NCBI RefSeq assembly: GCF_014138285.1
Contig: NZ_JACGXN010000001.1
Location: 361,314 to 425,313, forward strand
DNA: 64,000 nucleotides
Source of the DNA: Phyllobacterium myrsinacearum
GTDB taxonomy: Bacteria > Pseudomonadota > Alphaproteobacteria > Rhizobiales > Rhizobiaceae
Reading direction: 5' to 3'
Both the position numbers and the translations under genes were made by a program. Positions 33,694 through 42,703 of the stretch are shown piece after piece. Position 1 is the stretch's first letter. Each line of letters opens with the position of its first letter. Under the pieces are notes generated by a model. That model saw only the letters and a program-made list of their open reading frames with translations. It made no database searches and was not told the origin of the DNA.

Positions 33694-35166
33694 TCACGCC
33701 GTCTTGCTTGCCGGGACCGTCACGAGATTGACCAGCACCGCTACTGCGATATTGGCTGCCAGAGCCAGAAGCCCGATATAGACGGTAAACGGTGCACCAC
33801 CAAGGCTCAGAGCCTGCAACGGCTTCAAGCCATTGATCCAGACCAGATAGGTACCACCCACGAAGCCGACGAGCCAGCCCGCCAGCAGTCCGGGGGCGCG
33901 GAACCACTTGGAATAGAGGCCGAAGACCAGCGCCGGAAGCGTTTGCAGAATCCAGATGCCGCCGAGCAATTGCAGATCCAGCGCGAACTGTGTCGGCAGG
34001 AATGCGATCACCAGCAGCGCGCCGATCTTGACGACCAGCGACGTTATCTTGGCGACCTTCGCCTCCCCCGCATCCGTCACTTGAGGATTGACATAGGCTT
34101 TCCAGAAATTGCGGGTGAAGAGGTTGGAGGCACCGATGCTCATCACCGCCGCAGGCACCAGCGCACCGATGGCAATGGCGGCAAAGGCAAAACCCGCAAA
34201 CCAGCTCGGGAACAATGTCTGGAACAGCGCCGGAACAACCTGGTTCGGACTGGAGACATTGAGATGCGCGGCATGACCCATGTAACCAAGCAGGGCAAGC
34301 AGGCCGAGGAGCAGCGTATAGGCCGGCAGCATCACCGCATTCTTGCGGATGGTATTGCCGCTGTTCGAGGCGAAAATGCCGGTCAGCGTGTGCGGATACA
34401 TGAAGGCCGCCAATGCCGAACCAAGAGCAAGGGTTGCATAGGCCACGTACTGGTTGCCGCCGAGAAGCAGATCGCCTGAGCCTTTCGCCTTGAAGGCCGC
34501 GTCCGCCGACGCGAACACGTTGGCATAACCGCCAAGTTTCGAGGGAATCAGAGCAACGGCAGCGATCACCGCGATATAGATCATGATGTCCTTGACGAAG
34601 GCGATCAGCGCGGGGGCGCGCAGGCCCGCCGAATAGGTGTAGAGCGCCAGAATGATGAAGGCGACCGCCAACGGCAACTCCCCGGTCAATCCCAACGCCT
34701 GGAGCACGGCGGCCATACCGACCAGCTGCAGCGCGATATAGGGCATGGTTGCAATCACGCCGGTCAGCGCAACCGCCAGTTCCAGCCCACGCGATCCATA
34801 TTGCCCGAACACCACGTCACCGGCGGTGACATATCCATTGTCCTTGGCCCGCTTCCACAGGAGCGGCATAACCATGAAGACGAAAGGATAGACGATGATC
34901 GTATAGGGCAGCGCGAAGAAACCGTAGGCACCGACAGCGTAGACCAGCGCCGGAACCGCGATGACCGTATAGGCCGTATAAAAATCACCGCCAACGAGAA
35001 ACCATGTGATCCACGTGCCGAAATTACGGCCGCCCAGACCCCATTCATCGATATGCGCCATGTTTTTGGGCGCACGCCAGCGTGAAGCAACGAAACCAAG
35101 CACGGTAACAAGGGCAAAGAAGAAAACGAAAACCGAGACGGCCACCGGATCAAGACTAGTCGTCAT
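33694..35166 (-). CDS. mctP: Monocarboxylate permease, sodium:solute symporter family
   Basis: 490 residues with about thirteen membrane segments of the SSS fold: FVASRWRAPKNMAHIDEWGL, GGRNFGTWITWFLVGGDFYT, PALIAFVKDIMIYIAVIAAV and VPAAVMSIGASNLFTRNFWK. It matches MctP of rhizobia, which takes up lactate, pyruvate, propionate and alanine. ATG 35166 lies inside the end of the DUF3311 gene (11-base overlap), so the two are coupled. The two-component regulators MctSR known in rhizobia are not present in this window. Confidence 0.88.
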   Translation of the reverse strand: MTTSLDPVAVSVFVFFFALVTVLGFVASRWRAPKNMAHIDEWGLGGRNFGTWITWFLVGGDFYTAYTVIAVPALVYAVGAYGFFALPYTIIVYPFVFMVMPLLWKRAKDNGYVTAGDVVFGQYGSRGLELAVALTGVIATMPYIALQLVGMAAVLQALGLTGELPLAVAFIILALYTYSAGLRAPALIAFVKDIMIYIAVIAAVALIPSKLGGYANVFASADAAFKAKGSGDLLLGGNQYVAYATLALGSALAAFMYPHTLTGIFASNSGNTIRKNAVMLPAYTLLLGLLALLGYMGHAAHLNVSSPNQVVPALFQTLFPSWFAGFAFAAIAIGALVPAAVMSIGASNLFTRNFWKAYVNPQVTDAGEAKVAKITSLVVKIGALLVIAFLPTQFALDLQLLGGIWILQTLPALVFGLYSKWFRAPGLLAGWLVGFVGGTYLVWINGLKPLQALSLGGAPFTVYIGLLALAANIAVAVLVNLVTVPASKTA

Positions 35167-35353
35167 AGCGCACACTCCGGTAGACGATCCACGTTACGAA
35201 CGCGGTCAGCGGCACAAAAGCCAGCTGGTACCAGTAGAAGAAAGGGAAGCCGAACAATTCAGGTTCACGCGAATTATAAAAGGGAACCCAGAGCAGTCCG
35301 ATGTAAGGAATCACAAGCAGCCACAATATGGCCCTTTTTGAACCTTTTTCCAT
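35156..35353 (-). CDS. DUF3311 small membrane protein
   Basis: 65 residues with two membrane helices (ILWLLVIPYIGLLWVPFY and AFVPLTAFVTWIVYRSV) around an RxPELFGFPFFYWYQ loop, the DUF3311 pattern. Such proteins regularly precede sodium:solute symporters of this type and are thought to be accessory subunits. ATG 35353 is chosen over an upstream in-frame codon because it matches the usual family start. It overlaps mctP. Confidence 0.9.
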   Translation of the reverse strand: MEKGSKRAILWLLVIPYIGLLWVPFYNSREPELFGFPFFYWYQLAFVPLTAFVTWIVYRSVRYDD

Positions 35354-35693
35354 GGATATGTCCTCTTGAAATTGAACTTGAGGCAAGATGAAACCAAAGA
35401 GTTTCATTAATAGGCCACGTTATCGTTTGCGCAAGACGCGATTGATACGGGCAGCGCCCGGATTTGGGTTCAAATGCGCATTATCAACAACGTTCTTATC
35501 CGGTCTGTGGCAATTCGTGATCACCATACGCTTGAGACATAAACAAATTAGTAACCAAGATTCTTCATGCTCCCGGGCAGTCGGCAATTGACGCCAGACA
35601 CGCGTTCTTCGTGCCTGATGGTTGAGTATTGGCCGTGGCGACCCCCCTTTGGGGCACGTCGCAGGTTTGAGTAAGCGTTTGGAAAAAGAGTAA
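35354..35693. other. Divergent promoter region of the mctP operon and the DUF2778 gene
   Basis: 340 bp without a credible coding frame and without a strong palindrome or hairpin. It should carry the promoters of both flanking transcripts. Confidence 0.5.
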
Positions 35694-37160
35694 ATGGCGT
35701 TCGCGACCGATACATTCAGTCAGGGTGGCACCTTTAATAGTTTGGCTTTCCGCTTGGGCAAATCTCGCGGGTCGCTTGTCAGCGCGATTGCCATTGGCGT
35801 CGGCATTGCTGCGACTGTCTGGATACTGGCAACAGTCAGCACGACGCAGAAAATGGTCAGCTCCCTCGCATCGGGACCCAGCATCGTCCGGCAGGGTGTC
35901 CACGCATTCGAAACCATCGCCCTTGTTAATCCGCGTGAGCCTGTGGTGCGCAGACAGAGCACCGCCGCACTGGCAATGCTCAATCCCGATTTGAAGCACC
36001 GCATTCCGCACGGCACGACCATCGCCGCGAAAAGCAACGGCATGGCGGATCGTGTCATTGTCACGCATGACGACGCCTTCGCCGAACCTGCCTCGGCCCT
36101 CGTCCTGATTGAAACCTCTCCGTTGCCCGAATCTACGGTAACTGCGCTTCTCAATACGCCGTCCGGCCCGATCGACGACAGCGCGCGGAATGCAATCCAA
36201 TCCGCTTTGGCCAACGGTACCTTGGCGCTTGCAGCCGATGGCCAGAGACTTGATATCAAGCCGGTGGGTTCCATTCCGCTGCCCGAAGATGCACCTGTGA
36301 GAAAGAACCTCGAAGTTGCCGCAGCGGGCGCAGCCCTCGCCTCGGCACCCGACAATCCGTTCAACGCCCAGCCTGATCTGGTGGATGTCCGCCGGCATGA
36401 ACCCGAGATCCCGCTGCTGGCAAGCTACGCCCCGTCGGCGACCGAGAGCAACCCGATGATGGGACCGCTTGCGCCGGATCTGGAAGCCTCTGTCCCTGTC
36501 CCAGAGAACGCGCCGGACCGCAACACAGCCGGCGTTGCGCCGGATGATGGCGCTTCTTCCGATGACGATCAGGACTCGATCGATGTTCCCCTCCCGACAC
36601 GGCGGCCGAAACTTGCGACAGAAAGCTTCCCGCCAGCACCGATGGCGCCTGCAAACAAGCGCCCCGACGTGAAGCTCGCGTCGATACGCCCGAATGACGC
36701 CGCCATTGAAAGCATGCCCGGCTCGAGAGGCTTGGGCTCGCTGTTCGGTTCGCGCAATCGCGTTGCTGTCTATGATATCTCCGCCCGCACGGTTTATCTG
36801 CCCAATGGCGAACGTCTTGAGGCGCATTCGGGCCTTGGCCACATGCTGGACAATCCCCGCTACACACGGGAACCCAATCGCGGCCCGACGCCGCCGCACA
36901 CCTATGATCTTACGATGCGGGAACAGTTGTTCCATGGCGTTGCGGCGATCCGTCTGACACCTATTGACGGCAGAAATGCTTTTGGCCGCAACGGCCTTCT
37001 TGCCCACACCTATATGCTCGGACCGCGGGGCGATTCGAACGGTTGCGTGGTTTTCAAGGATTACCGTCGCTTCCTGAAGGCTTTCCAGAGAGGCGAAGTC
37101 ACACGACTCATGGTCGTCAACAGTATGTCATCGGCATCATCACGCATTGCGACGCGCTGA
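35694..37160 (+). CDS. DUF2778 (Tlde1-like) membrane-anchored L,D-transpeptidase-fold protein
   Basis: 488 residues. One membrane helix near residues 32-50 (SAIAIGVGIAATVWILATV) is followed by a long Pro/Asp/Ala-rich, probably disordered region to about 350. The C-terminal DUF2778 domain has AVYDISARTVYLPNGERLEA, HTYDLTMREQLFHGV, then GLLAHTYMLGPRGDSNGCVV with the His and Cys of the catalytic pair. In Salmonella Tlde1 this fold is a type VI effector that edits peptidoglycan. In Rhizobiales such anchored forms occur without any secretion system nearby, as here, so a cell-wall enzyme is more likely. Confidence 0.82.
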   Translation: MAFATDTFSQGGTFNSLAFRLGKSRGSLVSAIAIGVGIAATVWILATVSTTQKMVSSLASGPSIVRQGVHAFETIALVNPREPVVRRQSTAALAMLNPDLKHRIPHGTTIAAKSNGMADRVIVTHDDAFAEPASALVLIETSPLPESTVTALLNTPSGPIDDSARNAIQSALANGTLALAADGQRLDIKPVGSIPLPEDAPVRKNLEVAAAGAALASAPDNPFNAQPDLVDVRRHEPEIPLLASYAPSATESNPMMGPLAPDLEASVPVPENAPDRNTAGVAPDDGASSDDDQDSIDVPLPTRRPKLATESFPPAPMAPANKRPDVKLASIRPNDAAIESMPGSRGLGSLFGSRNRVAVYDISARTVYLPNGERLEAHSGLGHMLDNPRYTREPNRGPTPPHTYDLTMREQLFHGVAAIRLTPIDGRNAFGRNGLLAHTYMLGPRGDSNGCVVFKDYRRFLKAFQRGEVTRLMVVNSMSSASSRIATR

Positions 37161-37437
37161 TTCTGCAGTCTGATCGAAGTAACGCCTGCATCTACGGAAT
37201 CGCCTGGGAGGATCCAGCGGGATTTTCCGGAGGTTTCATGAAGAACTGTTAACGCACGCCCAGAAACAATCGCAGATTCCGGCGCTTGTCACTGTATCGT
37301 CAGCCATGATTTTCAAACAAATAAACATGAGATTCTTATTAATCTACGGGTTTTCTGTCTTCAATTTTTGTTGCACAGTGCGGTAAGAACAACAAAAAAT
37401 TTTAATCTTTGGACCAACGTGTCTTACAGGAGAAACC

Positions 37438-38229
37438 ATGGGCCCGAGTGATTTTGGATTTTCCGCCGCTGCCCGTGCCGGGATGATGCAGGAAGCCTAC
37501 AGGCAACAGGACGAATTCAACCGGCAGCGGCAGGAGGTCCAGAATTATGCTTCCTCCATCAATGACAAGCGAACCGACTGGAACCTGATCGATGCCAAGG
37601 AGTATGGGGTTTCAGTCAGCACGCCGGTAGCCAAACTGGGTGTCAGTCTCGGGCGCATAACCATTCCCATGATCAACAGGAAAACCGGTGAACAGACAAC
37701 GTTCACAGGAGGCGGTCTGGGCGGAACGATAGGGATCACGTTCGGCTTCAGTGTCCTCAGCGTCAAGGTCAAGGATTTCAAGGTCAAAGGGTCCAACGAG
37801 CTGGCAAAACTGCCTTCCACCGGCGAACCGATCGGACCGGTGCCGGGAACACCGCTGATTGACGGCGAGATCGGAGTGCCGATTTTCAAGGGACCCTACT
37901 GGAAAGATTCAGACGGGCTGGACCAGTTCCGCGGCGCTGTCGGCATTACAACCGGCACTCTGATGACACCAAGCCGCGAGTCGATTGGCATTTTCAATCT
38001 GGTTTCCAACCTGTTCAAGGATCCCAAATCGCTGATCCCGAAAACGCACAATCTGGTGGCTCTGACATTCTACAACTGGAAAGCCGTGCCATTCCTGCTC
38101 AATCCGCCGACTACGGTTATGGCGAATCGCTATATCGAGGCTATTGCGCTGTGCACCAAGGAAGGCCATGGCGGCAATCTTGCGGGTATTCAGGGTAAGC
38201 AGGCCTTTTTCCTGGTTTCCAAGGATTGA
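37438..38229 (+). CDS. Hypothetical protein, 263 aa
   Basis: Starts MGPSDFGFSAAARAGMMQEA with a GGAG site seven bases ahead (CAGGAGAAACC). The N-terminal 50 residues are Gln/Arg-rich and helical. The body is beta-rich with Gly runs (TFTGGGLGGTIGITFGFSVL) and ends with SKD. No signal peptide and no recognised motif. It lies downstream of the DUF2778 gene with a 277-bp gap that includes AT-rich DNA, so it probably has its own promoter. It is followed by a long palindrome. Function unknown. Confidence 0.65.
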   Translation: MGPSDFGFSAAARAGMMQEAYRQQDEFNRQRQEVQNYASSINDKRTDWNLIDAKEYGVSVSTPVAKLGVSLGRITIPMINRKTGEQTTFTGGGLGGTIGITFGFSVLSVKVKDFKVKGSNELAKLPSTGEPIGPVPGTPLIDGEIGVPIFKGPYWKDSDGLDQFRGAVGITTGTLMTPSRESIGIFNLVSNLFKDPKSLIPKTHNLVALTFYNWKAVPFLLNPPTTVMANRYIEAIALCTKEGHGGNLAGIQGKQAFFLVSKD

Positions 38230-38255
38230 CGCTCTCCGGAGCCTGTCGAGCGGGT

Positions 38256-38328
38256 TAGGTCGTATAGCCATAAATCTGATTGAAATGGTATGAGGCCATT
38301 TCCATCAGATTTATGGGGGTACGGCCTA
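38256..38328. repeat. 73-bp palindrome overlapping the Sel1 gene stop
   Basis: TAGGTCGTATAG...CCATAAATCTGATTGAAATGG on the left pairs with CCATTTCCATCAGATTTATGG...GGTACGGCCTA on the right, with a 7-base loop and few mismatches. TA stands at both ends. The right-hand CTAG holds the stop codon of the leftward Sel1 gene. It differs in sequence from copies A-D but has the same architecture. Confidence 0.88.
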
Positions 38329-40674
38329 GTTACCCGCACCCATTGTTGACAGTTTCAAACGGGCTTTGGCATGGCCCTGCCTTGCTGCCTTCAGATACCA
38401 TTTGATCGCCTCCGTCCTGTCCGGGTTCAAGCCGCTTCCCTCTTCATAGACAAGTCCCATGCTGTATTGAGCCTTGGCATTGCCAAGCTCTCCGGCCTTG
38501 CGGAACCATTTGGTTGCTTCGCTTGTGTCCTTGGCCACCCCTTGTCCGGATGCAAACATTACGCCAAGGCGATATTGTGCGTCGGCAGAACCCTGTGCTG
38601 CTGCTTTGCGGAACCAGCTGGCCGCTTCAACCTTATCTTCGGTGACGCCTTGTCCGCGTGCATACATAAGACCGAGTTTGTACTGTGCATCGGAATTGCC
38701 TTGCTCGGCCGCCCTGCGAAACCATTTCAGTGCTTCGGCACGATCCGGCGTGATGCCCATGAGTATCGGATCAGACCTCCCGAACGTTGTCGCGGATACG
38801 GTGAAGCTCTGTGCAACCGTCTTCAACCAGATGGCAGCCTCTGTTTGGCCCTGCACCGTGTCTTTTCGTTCATAATACAGCACACCGAGCCTGTATTGAG
38901 CGTCCACCTGGTCTTGTTCAGCTGCCTTGCGATACCACTTCAAGGCTTCAACCGGATTTTTCAGAACGCCTTCGCCGTGTTCATACATGTAGCCGAGACT
39001 GTACTGCGCATCGGCATAGCCTTGTTCGGCAGATTTGCGATACCATTTGGCAGATTCAAACAGGCTCTTTAGAATTCCCTCACCACGGTAATATTTGTAA
39101 CCGAGATTGTTTTGCGCGACAGCGCTCCCTTTATCGGCAGCCTTTCGGTACCAATCGATAGCAAGGCGCAAGTCCTTCGGAACACCGTTTCCTTCATCAT
39201 ATAACCTGCCAAGATTGTTTTGTGCCTTGGCATTTCCTTGGTTCGCCGCCTTCTGATACCACTTCAACGCAGACTGGTAGTCCGGTTTCGCGGGGTCTCC
39301 GGCAGCGTCGAGATACCCGAGACCAAACTGGGCATCGTCAAATCCCCGCTCTGCCGCTTTGCCGTACCAGCGGCGTGCTTTGGCGAGGTCCCGGGTTACA
39401 CCTTCGCCATTTTGGTATTTCAACCCAAGCCTGGTTTGAGCCGAACCGTTTCCTTGCTCGGCTGCCTTGCGATAAAATCTGATGGCTTCCGTATAATCCT
39501 GAGCGACACCCTCTCCCAGATCGTAGAGATAGCCAAGATTATATTGTGCATCCGAGTTGTTTTGCTCCGTTGCTTTGCGGTACCATTTTGCGGCTTCGGC
39601 CATGTCCTGGGCAACACCAGATCCATAATAGTACGAGTCGCCAAGGTTGTTTTGCGCTGCGACATGGCCCTGATCGGCGGCTTTGCGATACCATCCGGCG
39701 GCTTCGGCCTTGTCCGCTGCTACACCCTCGCCCCTGTCGTACATGTTACCGAGGTTGTTCTGCGCGAAACTGTTTCCCTGCTCAGCGGCCTTGCGATACC
39801 ACTCGGCGGCCCGTGCTGCATCCTTGCCCACTCCATACCCGTGGGAATACATGACGCCAAGATTGTTCTGCGCTTTTGCATACCCTTGCTCGGCAGCTTT
39901 GCGGTACCAGCGGACGGCCTCGAGATCACTTTTCTCAACACCCGTTCCCTCAGCGTACATACTGCCAAGGTTATACTGCCCGTCGGCCAGGTCCTGCTCC
40001 GCAGCTTTCCGGTACCAATGAACCGCTTCAGCCAGATTCTTGACGACGCCTTGACCAAACTCATACTTCAGACCCAGATTCGACTGGGCATTCGCATTGC
40101 CTTGATCGGCCGCCTTGCGGTACCATTTGACAGCCGCAACGTAGTCCCGCCGAATGCCTGTACCATTGTCGTACATGACGCCAAGACTATTCTGCCCTTC
40201 GGCCAATCCTTGCCCGGCCGCCTTCCGATACCATCGGACCGCTTCCGTACTATCCTGTTCAATGCCCGTACCGTTATCGTACATATCAGCGAGATAGCTT
40301 TGCGCCTTGGCGTAACCCTGCTCGGCCGCCTTGCGATACCAGCGGACAGCCTCGGCCTTGTCTTGTGCGATGCCGGAACCATGCTCGTACAGTACCCCCA
40401 GATCAAGCTGAGCCTTGGCCATGCCCTGATCAGCCGCCTTGCGATACCATTTTGCCGCTTCGGCATCGTTCTCGGGTACCAGGCCACCTTCATCATAGCG
40501 GCTGCCAAGCTTGTGTTGTGCGCTAGCATCTCCCTTCTCGGCCATACCAAGCAGAAGGTCGATTTCCGTTGGGTATGCGCCATTTTTAAACGGGCCGGCT
40601 GCCTCGTTCGCACAGGCATGCGCGCTCAGGCCAAACAGAAATCCAGACACCAGTAAAAGTCTGCCGCCCCGCAT
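38326..40674 (-). CDS. Secreted Sel1-repeat (tetratricopeptide-like) protein, about 20 repeats
   Basis: 782 residues from ATG 40674 (AAGGGG upstream). The signal peptide RLLLVSGFLFGLSAHACA is followed by about twenty 36-residue Sel1 units of the form AQNNLGxxYxxGxGVxxDxxEAxxWYRKAAEQG. The sixteenth unit is degenerate, with an insertion around TVAQSFTVSATTFGRSDP. Sel1 proteins form solenoid scaffolds for protein-protein contacts, and exported ones in Rhizobiales act in surface polysaccharide or stress pathways (ExoR-like). No partner gene is adjacent. The C-terminal codons lie in a palindromic repeat. Confidence 0.92.
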   Translation of the reverse strand: MRGGRLLLVSGFLFGLSAHACANEAAGPFKNGAYPTEIDLLLGMAEKGDASAQHKLGSRYDEGGLVPENDAEAAKWYRKAADQGMAKAQLDLGVLYEHGSGIAQDKAEAVRWYRKAAEQGYAKAQSYLADMYDNGTGIEQDSTEAVRWYRKAAGQGLAEGQNSLGVMYDNGTGIRRDYVAAVKWYRKAADQGNANAQSNLGLKYEFGQGVVKNLAEAVHWYRKAAEQDLADGQYNLGSMYAEGTGVEKSDLEAVRWYRKAAEQGYAKAQNNLGVMYSHGYGVGKDAARAAEWYRKAAEQGNSFAQNNLGNMYDRGEGVAADKAEAAGWYRKAADQGHVAAQNNLGDSYYYGSGVAQDMAEAAKWYRKATEQNNSDAQYNLGYLYDLGEGVAQDYTEAIRFYRKAAEQGNGSAQTRLGLKYQNGEGVTRDLAKARRWYGKAAERGFDDAQFGLGYLDAAGDPAKPDYQSALKWYQKAANQGNAKAQNNLGRLYDEGNGVPKDLRLAIDWYRKAADKGSAVAQNNLGYKYYRGEGILKSLFESAKWYRKSAEQGYADAQYSLGYMYEHGEGVLKNPVEALKWYRKAAEQDQVDAQYRLGVLYYERKDTVQGQTEAAIWLKTVAQSFTVSATTFGRSDPILMGITPDRAEALKWFRRAAEQGNSDAQYKLGLMYARGQGVTEDKVEAASWFRKAAAQGSADAQYRLGVMFASGQGVAKDTSEATKWFRKAGELGNAKAQYSMGLVYEEGSGLNPDRTEAIKWYLKAARQGHAKARLKLSTMGAGN

Positions 40675-41131
40675 GAAATCCCCTTGAAACTGCTTTTGCA
40701 GTACCCCCATTCTATAATGCATGCCGAATTGGACTTCGGAAAGACAGTAATCATCAAAATTTCCAAGTAATCTTTTGTCGTTGCATACCATAGTGAAGGA
40801 GATTGAAAGCTGTTCCCGCGAATGCTATGGGAGAACCAGCTCAATTCAGGAAAGGAGGGCTGCGCATGAATACGTTCTTCCGGCATCATCGCCAGCGTGG
40901 CCCCGTCAACGCCCTGCAGATACGTTTGCAGGGCTGACCGGAAACAGCTTTTCCATACCCATTCCAGGTCTGCCCTTCGTGGTCGCGCAGCGCCAAGCTC
41001 AATTGTTCGAGCCGCTTTGCGCATCATCACAACCCACCGAGCCAGGATGATCATTTGATCATCGCGTGCACTATACGACAGCATGAGAGAATTGCGTCGT
41101 TGCACACGGCCCGGCAGACCAGAGATTGAAC
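40675..41131. other. Intergenic region between Sel1 and ABC-F genes
   Basis: 457 bp between divergent genes. A minus-strand frame spans most of it (40626-41138), but it overlaps both neighbours and has no ribosome site. A short GCCCTGCAGATACGTTTGCAGGGC hairpin lies near 40912-40935. No gene is claimed. Confidence 0.5.
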
Positions 41132-42661
41132 ATGGCACTCATCAATGTAAGAAACCTTGGCGTTACCCTTGGAGCCCCGCTTTTTATAAATCTCAACCTC
41201 GTTGTCGGCGCTGGTGATCGAATCGGCATCGTGGCCGCCAATGGTCGCGGCAAATCCACCCTTTTGCGCTGCCTCGCGGGAACGCTTGATTCGACCACAG
41301 GCGACATAACGCGCGCACGCGGCCTGCGCATCGGCTATGTCGAACAGACCGTACCGGACAATCTGCTCAACACATCATTCTACGACATGGTGCTGCAGGC
41401 CCTGCCCGCCGAGCAGAAGGAGACGGAAAGCTGGCGCGTCGACGTTGTGCTGGCCTCGCTCGATGTGCCGGACGCATTGTACGAGCGTACGCTCGCCCAG
41501 CTCAGCGGCGGCTGGCAACGGCTTGCCCTGCTTGCCCACGTCTGGGTCACCGATCCGGATGTGCTTTTGCTGGATGAGCCCACCAACCATCTTGACCTTG
41601 CCAAGATCGCGCAACTGGAAGACTGGCTCAACAATCTGCCGCGCGATGTGCCGGTGGTGATCTGCAGCCATGACAGGGCCTTTCTTGATGCAACCACCAA
41701 CAGGACCCTGTTCCTGCGGCCGGAAAACTCCCATGCCTTTGCGTTGCCCTATACAAGGGCGCGGGTAGCGCTGGATGAGTTCGATGCGGCCGAAGCACGC
41801 CGCTACGAGCGCGACATGAAGGTGGCGCAGCAATTGCGCCAGCAGGCGGCCAAGCTCAACAATATCGGTATCAATTCCGGCAGCGACCTGCTGGTTGTCA
41901 AGACAAAGCAACTGAAGGAGCGAGCGGAAAAGCTGGAAGATGCCGCGCGTCCCGCGCATCTGGAGCGCTCTGCCGGAGCGATCAGGCTTGCCAATAGCGG
42001 CACGCACGCAAAGGTGCTGGTGACACTCGATGATGCCTCCGTCGAGACGCCGGATGGAACGCCATTGTTCAAGACCGGCAGGAAATGGATCTGTCAGGGC
42101 GACCGGATCGTGCTTCTGGGTGCCAATGGCACGGGTAAATCACGTCTCGTCGGCATGATCAGGCGCGCGATCACCGAACCGCTGACCTCACCGGAAACCG
42201 TCAAGGCGACGCCTTCGCTCGTCCTTGGCTATGGCGACCAGGCACTTGCCGACCTGCCGGATCGGGACACGCCGTTCGACACGATCAGCCGGCGCTTCGA
42301 TATTGGCGACCAGCGCACGCGCACCCTTTTGGCCGGCGCCGGGCTTGGCATCGATATCCAGAACAAGCCGAACAGCGTGCTATCGGGTGGACAGAAGGCG
42401 CGGTTGGGCATGCTGGTGCTGCGGCTTGCCAATCCGAACTTCTACCTGCTGGATGAACCGACCAACCATCTGGATATTGACGGGCAGGAAGCGCTGGAGT
42501 CCGAATTGATGGCGCATGAGGCAAGCTGTCTGCTGGTCTCGCACGACCGCAGCTTTGTCCGGGCCGTCGGCAACCGGTTCTGGCTGATCGAGAAACGCCG
42601 TCTCGTGGAGGTGGAAAGCCCGGAAGCGTTTCTTGCTTCCGTCAGCGGCACCGCATCCTGA
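41132..42661 (+). CDS. ABC-F family ATPase
   Basis: 509 residues with two ABC cassettes and no membrane segments. Cassette 1 has Walker A AANGRGKSTLL, signature LAQLSGGWQRLALL and Walker B DVLLLDEPTNHLDL. Cassette 2 has GANGTGKSRLV, LSGGQKARLGML and NFYLLDEPTNHLDI. The linker of about 80 residues is helical and charged (RYERDMKVAQQLRQQAAKLN). ABC-F proteins act on the ribosome, in translation rescue or antibiotic protection. The start is ATG 41132; a TTG two codons earlier is less likely. Unusual: position 3 of Walker A is Arg (GRGKS), and cassette 2 has GKSR instead of GKST. Confidence 0.9.
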   Translation: MALINVRNLGVTLGAPLFINLNLVVGAGDRIGIVAANGRGKSTLLRCLAGTLDSTTGDITRARGLRIGYVEQTVPDNLLNTSFYDMVLQALPAEQKETESWRVDVVLASLDVPDALYERTLAQLSGGWQRLALLAHVWVTDPDVLLLDEPTNHLDLAKIAQLEDWLNNLPRDVPVVICSHDRAFLDATTNRTLFLRPENSHAFALPYTRARVALDEFDAAEARRYERDMKVAQQLRQQAAKLNNIGINSGSDLLVVKTKQLKERAEKLEDAARPAHLERSAGAIRLANSGTHAKVLVTLDDASVETPDGTPLFKTGRKWICQGDRIVLLGANGTGKSRLVGMIRRAITEPLTSPETVKATPSLVLGYGDQALADLPDRDTPFDTISRRFDIGDQRTRTLLAGAGLGIDIQNKPNSVLSGGQKARLGMLVLRLANPNFYLLDEPTNHLDIDGQEALESELMAHEASCLLVSHDRSFVRAVGNRFWLIEKRRLVEVESPEAFLASVSGTAS

Positions 42662-42703
42662 TATCAATTCCGGGCCGCCTCACAGAGACGGCCCGGAACT
42701 CTT

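Noticed and set aside
35565-37007. 480-codon minus-strand frame opposite the DUF2778 gene
   Set aside because: Arg/Cys-rich composition typical of an antisense frame, and no ribosome site.
39220-40656. 478-codon plus-strand frame opposite the Sel1 gene
   Set aside because: The apparent repeats are the complement of the Sel1 repeats; only the minus frame has the Sel1 consensus and a signal peptide.
40626-41138. 170-codon minus-strand frame between Sel1 and ABC-F genes
   Set aside because: It overlaps both the Sel1 start and the ABC-F start, has no ribosome site at any of its ATGs, and no family. A shorter version from 41054 or 41084 is possible but unsupported.
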